From the NCBI GenBank assembly GCA_000632805.1, contig CP007444.1, positions 3,832,772-3,896,771 on the forward strand: a DNA stretch of 64,000 bases. The letters run 5' to 3'. The notes under the pieces are model-generated. The model worked only from the letters and a program-made list of their open reading frames with translations. It was not told where the DNA came from and did not search any database. This document shows, piece after piece, positions 17,380-26,535 of the stretch. A program made the translations under genes and the position numbers. Origin of the DNA: Dyella jiangningensis (GTDB taxonomy: Bacteria > Pseudomonadota > Gammaproteobacteria > Xanthomonadales > Rhodanobacteraceae). How positions within the stretch are numbered: position 1 is the first letter of the stretch; every line of letters begins with the position of its first letter.

Positions 17380-18897
17380 CCATGAAGCGGGGTTGAGGCC
17401 GACGTCCTGCACCACCGTCACGATGGCAAGCAATGGCATCAGGCAAGCCATGAAGCGCTCCTCGGCGGTAGGCACCCAGCTACGTCCCGCGTCCAGCAGT
17501 GCGGCAATGAAGTAGCCCAGCGCCGGCGGCCAGAACAGGCCGAGCGGGAAATCGCGATAGCGACCGTCGAACACCAGCAGCAAGCCATACAAGGTGAGGC
17601 CGAACATCCACGCGAAGCGCGCGCGCGGATCCGGCATGCCACGCGTCGGCCCTCCACCCAGGCGAGCAGCCACCCAGCGCGCGAGCGCGATCGTCGTCAG
17701 CAGCGCAAGAACGCATAGCGTGCCCGAAACCGCCCACTCCACGACGTCGCGGCAGGCGAACCACATCTGGCGGAACTGCCAGGCCAACGCCGTACCGCAG
17801 GCGAAACCGGAAAGCACCAGCGCGTAACGCGCCTTGCGCGAGCGCCACTCACGACGCCACACCGCCGCCAGCACGAACAGCACGGCGCCCAGGACGCCGG
17901 CCCACCATCCAAGCAGCCAGCGCGGCTCTTCGACCACCGGGCCTTGCATGGAAAACTTCGGACGCGCATCGACATCGAAGATGCCCCAGTAGCCGCCGAC
18001 CGTGCCTTCCTGCTCACGCTTCCACGGCTGGTCGAACGCCTCGATCACGTTGTAGGGCATGTCCACGCTGCCGGCGTAGCGCAGGAATTCGCGCATGTAG
18101 CGTGCTTCGTTCACCAGACTCGCGGCCGCACCACGACGCTGCTTGCCCTGGCTGGGCCAGCCCGTCTCTCCGATCATCACGGCGCGCCCGGGAAACTCCG
18201 CCTTCATGCGCGCATACACGTCCGCGACGTGCTGCACGGCGTCCCGCGGCTCCACGGGTTCGTCTTCCCAATAGGGCAGGATGTGAATGGTGATGAAGTC
18301 CACCACCTTGGCCATCTCGGGGTAGTGCTGCCAGAACTCCCACACGTCGGCGTAGGTGACCGGCACGTGCGTGTCATGCACGGCGTCGCGCACTTCGGTC
18401 ACGTACTGCGCCAGCGCCGTCGGCGTCTGCTCGCCGCGCAGCAGCACCTCGTTGCCGACGACCACGCCGCGCAGCACTTCAGGGTGCGCCTTGATGGTGG
18501 CGATGCCGGCCTTGATCTCGTTGTCGTTGAGCACCGGATCGCGACCGATCCAGATGCCCATCAGTACCTTCATGCCGTAGCGCTGCGCAATCGCCGGCAC
18601 CGCGCTCAAGCCAAAACCCTGCGAATAGGTGCGCACGCAATCGAAGCGTTCGGAAAGCGCGCGCAAGTCCGCGTCGATACGCTCGGGGCTGACATAGGCG
18701 TGGATATTGAGCGGTGTCTCGCCCGGCTTGCGGAACGGCGCATAGGACACGCAGGCGACGCGCGACGAGGGCGCCTCGGGGAGCGCGACCGCACGCCCGA
18801 TCTGCCACCACCAGATCACACCCCAAAGGGCTGCGGCGACAAGCGCCAGCCACGCCAGCGGCAATACACGGGACGACGGCGAGGACGGTGGCGTCAT
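17278..18897 (-). CDS. Membrane-anchored GH17 beta-glucan hydrolase/transglycosylase
   Basis: Protein of 539 residues with an N-terminal signal anchor (about 12-31), an extracytoplasmic glycoside hydrolase family 17 domain (about 45-320) and five to seven C-terminal membrane helices. GH17 acts on beta-1,3-glucan links. The general acid E150 (VVVGNEVLLRGE) and nucleophile E244 (MIGETGWPSQG) are both present. Bacterial GH17 proteins of this layout are known to be associated with cyclic or periplasmic beta-glucan synthesis and remodelling. The gene is divergent from the transglycosylase slt, with 192 nt between the starts, and overlaps the small membrane protein gene at its 3' end. Confidence 0.87.
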   Translation of the reverse strand: MTPPSSPSSRVLPLAWLALVAAALWGVIWWWQIGRAVALPEAPSSRVACVSYAPFRKPGETPLNIHAYVSPERIDADLRALSERFDCVRTYSQGFGLSAVPAIAQRYGMKVLMGIWIGRDPVLNDNEIKAGIATIKAHPEVLRGVVVGNEVLLRGEQTPTALAQYVTEVRDAVHDTHVPVTYADVWEFWQHYPEMAKVVDFITIHILPYWEDEPVEPRDAVQHVADVYARMKAEFPGRAVMIGETGWPSQGKQRRGAAASLVNEARYMREFLRYAGSVDMPYNVIEAFDQPWKREQEGTVGGYWGIFDVDARPKFSMQGPVVEEPRWLLGWWAGVLGAVLFVLAAVWRREWRSRKARYALVLSGFACGTALAWQFRQMWFACRDVVEWAVSGTLCVLALLTTIALARWVAARLGGGPTRGMPDPRARFAWMFGLTLYGLLLVFDGRYRDFPLGLFWPPALGYFIAALLDAGRSWVPTAEERFMACLMPLLAIVTVVQDVGLNPASWLWLGVNLTLGAAALIAWRRAVRLGTHEPQAAYQ

Positions 18898-19089
18898 GCG
18901 CTTCCTTGGGAGCCAGATTCATGCGCCGGACGCGGCGCCTCGTGGGCGGCAGATTCTATCAGGCCCGCTCCGGCTACCATGGTCGCGTCGGTTTCACGCC
19001 ACGCTCAGCGGGCATTGGCCATGCTGCCGGGTCCGCTGCATTGCCAGCCCCTGCGATGCACTGCGCGGAACAGGCAAAAAGGAGCTTTC

Positions 19090-21165
19090 ATGTCCCTCTC
19101 CATGGCACCGCGCCGATCCGCCGGGCGCCTGCTCATCGCAATGGCCGGGTTGCTGCTGGCCTGCGCCACCAGCGCAGCCGAGCCCACCCAGGCCCAGCGC
19201 ACCGCCTTCAAGCAAGCCTATGCGGCGGCCCTGCAGGGAGGCGACGGATGGCGCAGCCTGGCCAAGGGTCTGGAGAACTACCCGATCTACCCCTACCTGG
19301 AAGCGGCCGCGCTCACGCACGACCTCCGCCAAATCGATCGTGCGCAGGTGGAGTCCTATCTCAAGCGTTATCCGGACCAGATTCCCGCGGGCGATCTTCG
19401 CCGCGACTTCCTGGGTGAGCTGGCACGTCGACAGGACTGGGACAACTTCCTCGCGATGTATCAGCCCGGCCAGGGCGACGCACTGGCCTGCAATGCGCTG
19501 CAGGCGCAACTAAGCAAAGGCACGCAGCTCGATTTCGATCGCGACCTCGCCTCGTTGTGGACCAAGCCGAAGCTGCCCAATGCGTGCGACCCCGTGTTGA
19601 GCGCGGCGCACGACCAGGGCCTGCTCACGCCGCAGCGCCTGTGGGATCGCATCGACCGCGCCGCCGATGCCGTGCAGCCGGGCTCGATCAATACAATGGC
19701 CGCATGGCTGCCCGCCGAAGATGCGGAGGCCGCCAGGCGCCTTGCGTCCGCACTGAGCGACCCCGGCACGACAGCGATCGCCGCCAACCAATGGCCCGAC
19801 ACACCCCGCAACCGCCAGGCGGCCGCGATCGCGGTGGAGCGACTTGCCCGCCGCCAGTCGGTGACCGCCGACGTGGCATGGCAGAAACTGCAGGATCGTT
19901 TTGCGTTCACGCCGCAGCAGCGCGATCGCGTGGTGTATGCGCTGGCGCTGTTCCACGCGACCGATTACGACGAGGGTGCGTTGTCGCGTCTGGCGGCGTT
20001 GCCCGCCGCACTGCAGACCGACGTCAGCCGCGAATGGCGTGTGCGCGCGGCGCTGGCCCAACGCGATTGGCGAGCCGTGCTTGCCGCGATCGACGCCATG
20101 CCTGCGGCCCAACAGCAGGACGGCGAATGGCGCTGGTTCCGTGCGCGCGCACTCAGCGAACTGGATCGCGGTGCGGAAGCGCAACGCGCGCTCACCTCGC
20201 TGGCGCAGGAACCGACCTTCTTCGGCTTTCTCGCCGCCGATCGCCTCCAGCAGCCCTACGGCATCTGCCCCATCCCGCTCGCCACCGACACGAAGCGCGA
20301 GCAGGTTTTGCTGGCCAATCGCGGGCTGCAGCGCGCGTTCGAACTGTTCGCCGTGGATCTGCCCCGCCAGGCGCGCCGCGAATGGGCGCAGGCGCTGGAC
20401 GGCGCCGACCCGGACACGCTGAAGCTCGCGGTGGTTCTTGCCTACCGGCGCGGCTGGTACGACCGCGCCGTGTTCACCTTCAACAACGGCGACGCCCTAC
20501 GCTATTACGAGCAGCGTTTCCCGTTGGCCAGCCAGGATGGCCTGGTGCCTCAGGCGCAGGAAGCCGGCATCGATCCTTCATGGGCCTACGCCATCCTGCG
20601 CGCCGAAAGCGCATGGATGAGCGATGCGCGTTCCGGCGCGGATGCGCGAGGCCTGATGCAGCTGCTGCCTTCGACCGCCGCGTTGGTGGCCAAGCGCAAC
20701 GGCATCAGCTGGGGCGGCGGCGATACGCTGTTCGATCCGGTGACCAACATCATCCTGGGTACGCGCTATCTCGCGCAGATGGCGCAGCGTTTCAGTGGCT
20801 CGATCTGGCTTGCCAGCGCGGCGTACAACGCAGGGCCGGGCAAGGTCGACCAATGGCTCGAGGCGCGCGGCGCGCTGCCGCCGGATCTCTTCGTCGCCAC
20901 CATTCCCTACAAGGAAACGCGCGAATACGTGGCGCGAGTGATGTCCTTCGCGGTGATCTACGACTGGCGCCAGCACGGCAATGCAGTGACGCTGTCGCAA
21001 CGACTGACGCCGATCGGCCAGGGCTTCAACCTTGCCGCGGTCACCGATGAACGCAAGCTGGTCGGCTGCCCGGTCGCCGCCCCGGCGGTACCCGCGGAAG
21101 CTTCCACTGCTCCGCCCGCGAGCAACATGACGCCGCCGGCGTCCACATCCAGCGGCACGCACTGA
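19090..21165 (+). CDS. slt: Soluble lytic murein transglycosylase
   Basis: Periplasmic Slt70-type enzyme of 691 residues that cleaves the MurNAc-GlcNAc bond of peptidoglycan, forming 1,6-anhydro ends. A signal peptide (residues 1-30, ending TSAAE) precedes a long alpha-superhelical U-domain and a linker; the C-terminal catalytic domain carries the Glu at position 506 in AILRAESAWM, then GLMQLLPSTA and SAAYNAGPGKV, the transglycosylase motifs. The start is set by AAAAAGGAG six bases before the ATG at 19090, although the frame is open far upstream. First of a run with an SDR gene and cca. Confidence 0.95.
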   Translation: MSLSMAPRRSAGRLLIAMAGLLLACATSAAEPTQAQRTAFKQAYAAALQGGDGWRSLAKGLENYPIYPYLEAAALTHDLRQIDRAQVESYLKRYPDQIPAGDLRRDFLGELARRQDWDNFLAMYQPGQGDALACNALQAQLSKGTQLDFDRDLASLWTKPKLPNACDPVLSAAHDQGLLTPQRLWDRIDRAADAVQPGSINTMAAWLPAEDAEAARRLASALSDPGTTAIAANQWPDTPRNRQAAAIAVERLARRQSVTADVAWQKLQDRFAFTPQQRDRVVYALALFHATDYDEGALSRLAALPAALQTDVSREWRVRAALAQRDWRAVLAAIDAMPAAQQQDGEWRWFRARALSELDRGAEAQRALTSLAQEPTFFGFLAADRLQQPYGICPIPLATDTKREQVLLANRGLQRAFELFAVDLPRQARREWAQALDGADPDTLKLAVVLAYRRGWYDRAVFTFNNGDALRYYEQRFPLASQDGLVPQAQEAGIDPSWAYAILRAESAWMSDARSGADARGLMQLLPSTAALVAKRNGISWGGGDTLFDPVTNIILGTRYLAQMAQRFSGSIWLASAAYNAGPGKVDQWLEARGALPPDLFVATIPYKETREYVARVMSFAVIYDWRQHGNAVTLSQRLTPIGQGFNLAAVTDERKLVGCPVAAPAVPAEASTAPPASNMTPPASTSSGTH

Positions 21166-21177
21166 GAGAGGCAGCCC

Positions 21178-22122
21178 GTGGTGCAAAGAACGCAACAACT
21201 GGTCGTGCTTGGCGGCACCGGCTTTGTCGGCTCACATCTGATTCCGCGCCTGGCCGCCGATGGGCATCGCATCGTGCTGCTCTCGCGCAACCGCGAACGC
21301 AAGCGCGAATTGGCTGTGTTGCCTTCGGTGCGCATCCGTAGCGCCGACATCTACGACGCCAACGCCTTGCGTCGCCAGTTCGAAGGCGCCGATGCAGTGA
21401 TCAATCTGGTCGGCATTCTCAACGCCTTCGGCAAGCAGACCTTCCAGCACGCCCACGTGGACTTGACCCAGCGTGTCATCGCCGCCTGCCAGGCAGCAGG
21501 CGTATCGCGACTGCACCAGATGAGCGCACTGAAGGCCGGCCAGGGCCTGTCGAACTATTTGAAGACCAAGGGCGAGGCCGAGGCGCACGTGCGCAACTCC
21601 TCGCTGGATTGGACCATCTACCAGCCCAGCGTGATGTTCGGCCGGGGCGGCGGATTGGTCGATCGCTTCGCCACGTTGCTGCGACAGATGCCGGTGCTGC
21701 CGCTGGCGCGTGCGTCCGCGCGCCTGGCGCCAACCTGGGTAGGCGACGTGGCCGAGGCCATCGCCCGCTGCGTGGGCGATGACGCGCTCGGCCTGGACCG
21801 CACTTTCGAGCTGTACGGGCCGGATGTGCTGACGCTTGGGGAGATCGTCGAACAGATCCGCGACGTGATGGGCGTGCGCACGCCGATCCTGCCGCTTCCC
21901 GATAGCTTCGGGCGACTGCAGGCCCAGTTCGCCGAACTGTTGCCCGGCAAGCCGTTCTCGCTGGACAACTTCCGCACGCTGCGCACGGATTCGGTGGGCA
22001 AGCACGATGGCTATGCGGCACTCGGCATCGTGCCGCAGCCGCTGTCGCCCTGGTTGCCGCTGCTGTTGCGTGAACCGGCACGGCAGCGTCGGCTTTCCAA
22101 CGCACGCGTCAGCACGCACTGA
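21178..22122 (+). CDS. NAD(P)-binding SDR-family protein (complex I NDUFA9-like)
   Basis: Extended/atypical short-chain dehydrogenase-like protein, 314 residues, with the nucleotide-binding motif GGTGFVGSHL near residues 12-21. It resembles the NDUFA9/YfcH-type group, often found beside respiratory or envelope genes in proteobacteria and without a settled substrate. No YxxxK catalytic pair is evident in the normal place (the stretch is SALKAGQGLSNYLKTKGEAE, which does hold a Tyr-x-x-x-Lys). A GTG start at 21178 or 21181 follows a GAGAGGC site, 12 nt after slt. Confidence 0.85.
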   Translation: MVQRTQQLVVLGGTGFVGSHLIPRLAADGHRIVLLSRNRERKRELAVLPSVRIRSADIYDANALRRQFEGADAVINLVGILNAFGKQTFQHAHVDLTQRVIAACQAAGVSRLHQMSALKAGQGLSNYLKTKGEAEAHVRNSSLDWTIYQPSVMFGRGGGLVDRFATLLRQMPVLPLARASARLAPTWVGDVAEAIARCVGDDALGLDRTFELYGPDVLTLGEIVEQIRDVMGVRTPILPLPDSFGRLQAQFAELLPGKPFSLDNFRTLRTDSVGKHDGYAALGIVPQPLSPWLPLLLREPARQRRLSNARVSTH

Positions 22123-22167
22123 GGCGCGCGGCTGGGGCACGCCCTCGCCGCGTGGCAGAATCGGTCC

Positions 22168-23397
22168 ATGCGCATCTATCTCGTCGGCGGCGCGGTCCGC
22201 GACAAACGCCTTGGCAGACCGGTCATCGACCACGACCACGTGGTCGTGGGCGCACATCCTGATGAACTGCAAGCACAGGGCTACCGCCCGGTCGGCAAGG
22301 ATTTCCCGGTGTTCCTGCATCCGCAGACGAGCGAGGAGTACGCCCTGGCGCGTACCGAGCGCAAGACGGGCCCCGGCTACCACGGCTTCGCGTTTCATGC
22401 CGATCCGTCGGTGACGCTGGAGGAGGACCTCGCGCGGCGAGACCTCACCATCAACGCGATGGCCGAGGCGGAGGACGGCACGCTGGTCGATCCGTTCCAT
22501 GGCCTCGAGGACATCGAGCAGCGCCTGTTGCGCCACGTGTCGCCTGCCTTTGTCGAGGACCCGGTGCGCCTGCTGCGCGTGGCGCGCTTCGCGGCACGCT
22601 TCGCGCCGCTGGGCTTCACCGTCGCGCCCGAAACCATGGCGTTGATGCAGCAGATGGTGCGCGATGGCGAGGTGGACCATCTCGTTCCCGAGCGCGTGTG
22701 GCAGGAAACCCGCAAGGCGCTGGGTGAGGCGCAGCCTTCCGCGTTCCTGCGCGTGCTGCGCGAGTCGGGTGCGCTCGCCGTGCTGTTTCCGGAAGTGGAC
22801 GCACTCTACGGCGTACCGCAGCGCGCCGAGTTTCACCCCGAAGTCGACACCGGCGTGCACGTGGAAATGGTGCTCGACATGGCCGCGCGGATTGCGCCCG
22901 GCAACGACGTGGTGGGCTTCTGCGCGCTCACGCATGACCTTGGCAAGGCACTGACGCCCGACGATGTGCTGCCGCGCCACATCGGACACGAACATGCGGG
23001 CGTCGCCCCTTTGCAGCGCCTAGTCGCGCGGCTGAAGGTCCCCACCGAGCACGCCACGCTGGCCGAGCATGTATGTCGCGAGCATCTCAACGTCCATCGG
23101 GCGTTCGAACTGAAGGCGGCCACGGTGCTGCGTCTGCTCACCTCGCTGGACGCCCTGCGGCGCCCCGAGCGCCTGGGGTTGTTCCTGGCCGCCTGCGAGG
23201 CTGACAAGCGGGGACGCTTGGGTCACCAAAATGACGCCTATCCCCAGGCCGGCTATCTGCAGCAGGCACGCGACGTCGCGGCGGCGATCCGCGCCGAACC
23301 GTTCGTTGCCCAGGGGCTGGCCGGCCCGGCCATCGGCGAAGCCATGAACGCCGCGCGGATCAACGCCATAGAGACGCTGCGCCAGTCGGCTCGCTGA
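22168..23397 (+). CDS. cca: CCA tRNA nucleotidyltransferase with HD domain
   Basis: Bifunctional enzyme of 409 residues that adds or repairs the 3' CCA of tRNAs. The polymerase head starts at residue 1 with VGGAVRD and the metal-binding acidic pair in [10 protein letters not shown], followed by [10 protein letters not shown], the neck and the body. A C-terminal HD phosphohydrolase domain is present ([14 protein letters not shown] and [10 protein letters not shown]), as in E. coli-type enzymes with phosphatase and 2',3'-cyclic phosphodiesterase activity. Same strand as slt and the SDR gene; a longer 162-nt gap follows. Confidence 0.95.
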   Translation: MRIYLVGGAVRDKRLGRPVIDHDHVVVGAHPDELQAQGYRPVGKDFPVFLHPQTSEEYALARTERKTGPGYHGFAFHADPSVTLEEDLARRDLTINAMAEAEDGTLVDPFHGLEDIEQRLLRHVSPAFVEDPVRLLRVARFAARFAPLGFTVAPETMALMQQMVRDGEVDHLVPERVWQETRKALGEAQPSAFLRVLRESGALAVLFPEVDALYGVPQRAEFHPEVDTGVHVEMVLDMAARIAPGNDVVGFCALTHDLGKALTPDDVLPRHIGHEHAGVAPLQRLVARLKVPTEHATLAEHVCREHLNVHRAFELKAATVLRLLTSLDALRRPERLGLFLAACEADKRGRLGHQNDAYPQAGYLQQARDVAAAIRAEPFVAQGLAGPAIGEAMNAARINAIETLRQSAR

Positions 23398-23559
23398 ACG
23401 GACTGGGCCCGGAAAGCCGGCGGGAAGACCATTACGGCTAAAATGACCGGCTTGGCGCCCTGACGGCCTCCCCGCGAGACTGTCGCCGTGTATAAAGGCG
23501 GGTCGCCTTTCGCCGCCCTGGTGAGCCGGGCGCCTTCGTTCCATTGCCCGGAGTCATCC

Positions 23560-25548
23560 GTGTCCACTGCGTATCACCCCACCTCGCCGCTGCACCAGCG
23601 GTTTCGCCCCCTGTGGTGGCTGGTCATCAGCTACGTGCTGATCGGCGCCCTCACTCGCATCGTCCTGCTGTTCATGGCCGGCAGCGGCGTGCCGCACAAC
23701 CCGTTGTACTGGGCTTATGCGTTCGGCGTGGGCCTGGCTTACGACCTGGTCGCCTTCATCTACATTGCGTGGCCGCTGATGCTGTATCTGTGGCTGGTGC
23801 CGCAGCGCATCTATGTTTCGCGCGTGGGCCAGTGGCTGCTTTACGGCGGTGGCGCGGTGACGCTGTTCGGGCTGCTGTTCGTGGGCGCTTCGGAGCTGGT
23901 GTTCTGGGGTGAATTCGGCACGCGCTTCAACTTCATCGCCGTGGACTATCTGGTCTATACGACCGAGGTGATCGGCAACATCCGCGAGTCCTACCCGCTG
24001 GGCGCATGGATCAGCCTGCTCGCGCTGGCGACGCTGGTGATCGTGTGGTTCAGCCGCCGCGGCCTGAAGGCCGAAGACGGCGGTACGCGTTTCCTCCAGC
24101 GCAGCAAGGTGGCGCTGGTGTGGCTGCTCATCACCGTGGTGACCGCGGTGGCCATCAAGGGCACCTTCAAGGATCGCACCGACAACGCCTATGTGAACGA
24201 GCTCTCCGGCAACGGCGTGTACGAGTTCTTCGCAGCGTTCCGCAGCAGCCACCTCGACTATTCGCGCTTCTATCGCACGCTGCCCGAAGACGATGCGTTC
24301 CGCCGCGTGCGCGAGCTCATCAAGACCCCCGAGGCCACCTACGTCAGCGACGATCCGCGCGACATCACCCGCGAGATCCACCACGAAGGCCCCGAGAAGC
24401 ACCTCAATGTCGTGCTCATCAGCGTGGAAAGCTTCTCGGCCGATTTCCTCAAGGAATTCGGTGACAAACGCAACATCACGCCGAACCTCGACGCGCTGAT
24501 CAGCAAGAGCATGTTCTTCGACAACCTCTACGCCAACGGCACGCGTACCGTGCGTGGCCTGGAAGCGCTGTCGCTCTCCGTGCCGCCCACGCCCGGCGAC
24601 TCGATCGTGAAGGCGCACAACAACGAGAACCTGTTCTCCGCCGCCAACGTGTTCAACGACCGCGGCTACCAGTCCGACTTCGTCTACGGTGGCTACGGCT
24701 ACTTCGACAACATGAACTACTTCTTCTCGCACAACGGCTATCGCGCGGTGGACCGCAACGATATCGCCAAGGGCGAGACCATCCACCACGAGAACGTGTG
24801 GGGCGTGGCCGACGAGGACCTCTACACGCTGTCGCTGAAGCAGATGGATGAGGCATACGCGCAGAAGAAGCCGTTCTTCCTGCACATCATGACCACGTCC
24901 AACCACCGCCCCTTCACCGTGCCCGCCAACCGCGTGCCGCAGAAGAACGGCACGCGCGAAGCCGCCGTGGCGTACACCGACTGGTCCATTGCCGACTTTC
25001 TCAAGCGTGCACAGGGCAAGCCGTACTTCGACGACACGATCTTCGTGATCACCGCCGACCACTGCGCCTCCAGCGCCGGTCGCACCAGCGTGCCGATCAA
25101 CCGCTACCACATCCCGCTGTGGATCTACGCGCCCAAGCACATCCAGCCGCAGCGCGTGACGCGCCAGATGGCGCAGGTCGACATCATCCCGACGGTGATG
25201 GGCCTGCTGAACTTCAGCTACCGCAGCCGCTTCTTCGGCGCTGACATCTTCCAGCTGGAGCCCGGCCGTGAACGCGCCTTCCCCGCGACCTACGAAAAGC
25301 TCGGCTACCTGCGCAACGACGTACTGACCATCCTGGAGCCGCAGCGCAAGCTGGAGCAGGTGCGCCCCGATTTCGACAACGGCGACGCCGTGCCGAACAA
25401 GCCCATCGACGAACACAAGGTCGACGACGCCACGGCGTACTACCAGGTGGCGGCTTTCATGTTCAAGCACGGCTTGATGGTGAAGCGGCCGGAGGACAGC
25501 ACGGCCGTCGTTCCGCACCCCGAGAGGGCCGCCAGCAGCAGTTTCTGA
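23560..25548 (+). CDS. LTA synthase/OpgB-like sulfatase-fold phosphoglycerol transferase
   Basis: Inner-membrane protein of 662 residues with five N-terminal helices and a periplasmic alkaline-phosphatase-fold domain from about 265. The metal site and nucleophile are visible: VESFSADF, the Thr330 of NGTRTVRGLEAL, and VITADHCASSAG near the end. In Gram-negatives such proteins transfer phosphoglycerol or phosphoethanolamine to periplasmic glucans or LPS. I chose the GTG at 23560, preceded by CGGAG about eight bases away; a GTG at 23488 would add 24 residues. It is followed closely by a GT2 and a GT-C gene, so an envelope glycan is the likely target. The GH17 gene 5 kb away makes glucan decoration attractive, but that is inference. 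Confidence 0.87.
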   Translation: MSTAYHPTSPLHQRFRPLWWLVISYVLIGALTRIVLLFMAGSGVPHNPLYWAYAFGVGLAYDLVAFIYIAWPLMLYLWLVPQRIYVSRVGQWLLYGGGAVTLFGLLFVGASELVFWGEFGTRFNFIAVDYLVYTTEVIGNIRESYPLGAWISLLALATLVIVWFSRRGLKAEDGGTRFLQRSKVALVWLLITVVTAVAIKGTFKDRTDNAYVNELSGNGVYEFFAAFRSSHLDYSRFYRTLPEDDAFRRVRELIKTPEATYVSDDPRDITREIHHEGPEKHLNVVLISVESFSADFLKEFGDKRNITPNLDALISKSMFFDNLYANGTRTVRGLEALSLSVPPTPGDSIVKAHNNENLFSAANVFNDRGYQSDFVYGGYGYFDNMNYFFSHNGYRAVDRNDIAKGETIHHENVWGVADEDLYTLSLKQMDEAYAQKKPFFLHIMTTSNHRPFTVPANRVPQKNGTREAAVAYTDWSIADFLKRAQGKPYFDDTIFVITADHCASSAGRTSVPINRYHIPLWIYAPKHIQPQRVTRQMAQVDIIPTVMGLLNFSYRSRFFGADIFQLEPGRERAFPATYEKLGYLRNDVLTILEPQRKLEQVRPDFDNGDAVPNKPIDEHKVDDATAYYQVAAFMFKHGLMVKRPEDSTAVVPHPERAASSSF

Positions 25549-25583
25549 GAGACTGGTGCCCCCTCCCGACATCGCGCTCACGC

Positions 25584-26534
25584 ATGGACCACGCAAGGAT
25601 GCCCCGGATCGCCGTACTGATTCCCTGCCACAACGAGGCGGTGGCGATTGCGCAAGTGGTGCAAGCTTTCCGAGCTGCGCTGCCCGCGGCGACCATTTAC
25701 GTCTACGACAACAATTCCAGCGACGATACCGTGTCCGTCGCGCGTTCCGCGGGCGCCGTCGTACGCAAGCAGCAGCTGCAGGGCAAGGGGCACGTGCTGC
25801 GCCGCATGTTCGCCGACGTCGAGGCCGACGCCTACGTCCTGGTGGATGGCGATGCCACCTACGACGCGGCGGATGCGCCCGGCATGGTCCAGCGCCTGCT
25901 CGACGAGCGGCTGGACATGGTGGTGGGCACGCGCATCAGTGACGAACAGCTGGCCTATCGGCCCGGCCATCGCTTCGGCAATCGACTGCTGACGGGCCTG
26001 GCGGGGCGCATCTTCGGACACGCCTTCAGCGACATGCTGTCCGGTTACCGGGCGTTTTCGCGTCGATTCGTGAAGTCGTATCCGGCCCACGCCGGCGGCT
26101 TCGAAGTGGAAACGGAGCTGACCGTGCACGCACTCGAGCAGAACATGCCGGTGACCGAGGTGCCGACGCGTTACGCCGCCCGTCCCGATGGCTCACAGAG
26201 CAAGCTCAATACGTGGAAGGATGGCTGGCGCATCCTCATGACGATCATCAAGCTGACCAAGAACGGCAGGCCGTTCGCCTTCTTCGCCACCGGCTCGCTG
26301 CTCTGCGCGCTCCTTTCGTTGGGCCTGGCCCTTCCGCTGTTCGCCACTTACCTGGAAACAGGACTGGTGCCGCGCTTCCCTACCGCCATCCTGTGCGCGG
26401 CCTTGATCGTGCTCGCGGCCGTGTTCCTGGTCTGCGGATTGATCCTCGATACGGTCACCCTTGGCCGGCGCGAGCAGAAACACCTGGCGTACCTCGCCTA
26501 CTCCCCGTACGACAGCGACAACGGAAGCAAGTGA
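25584..26534 (+). CDS. GT2 glycosyltransferase with C-terminal membrane helices
   Basis: Glycosyltransferase family 2 protein of 316 residues. The GT-A core begins with AVLIPCHNEAVAI, has the nucleotide-sugar acidic motif LVDGDATYD, and ends with two hydrophobic helices (about 235-262 and 270-297). This layout matches the polyprenyl-phosphate hexose synthases (DPM/ArnC-like) that make the lipid-linked donor for GT-C enzymes. The next gene, one base away, is a GT-C-like protein and is the likely user of that donor. Confidence 0.87.
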   Translation: MDHARMPRIAVLIPCHNEAVAIAQVVQAFRAALPAATIYVYDNNSSDDTVSVARSAGAVVRKQQLQGKGHVLRRMFADVEADAYVLVDGDATYDAADAPGMVQRLLDERLDMVVGTRISDEQLAYRPGHRFGNRLLTGLAGRIFGHAFSDMLSGYRAFSRRFVKSYPAHAGGFEVETELTVHALEQNMPVTEVPTRYAARPDGSQSKLNTWKDGWRILMTIIKLTKNGRPFAFFATGSLLCALLSLGLALPLFATYLETGLVPRFPTAILCAALIVLAAVFLVCGLILDTVTLGRREQKHLAYLAYSPYDSDNGSK

Positions 26535-26535
26535 T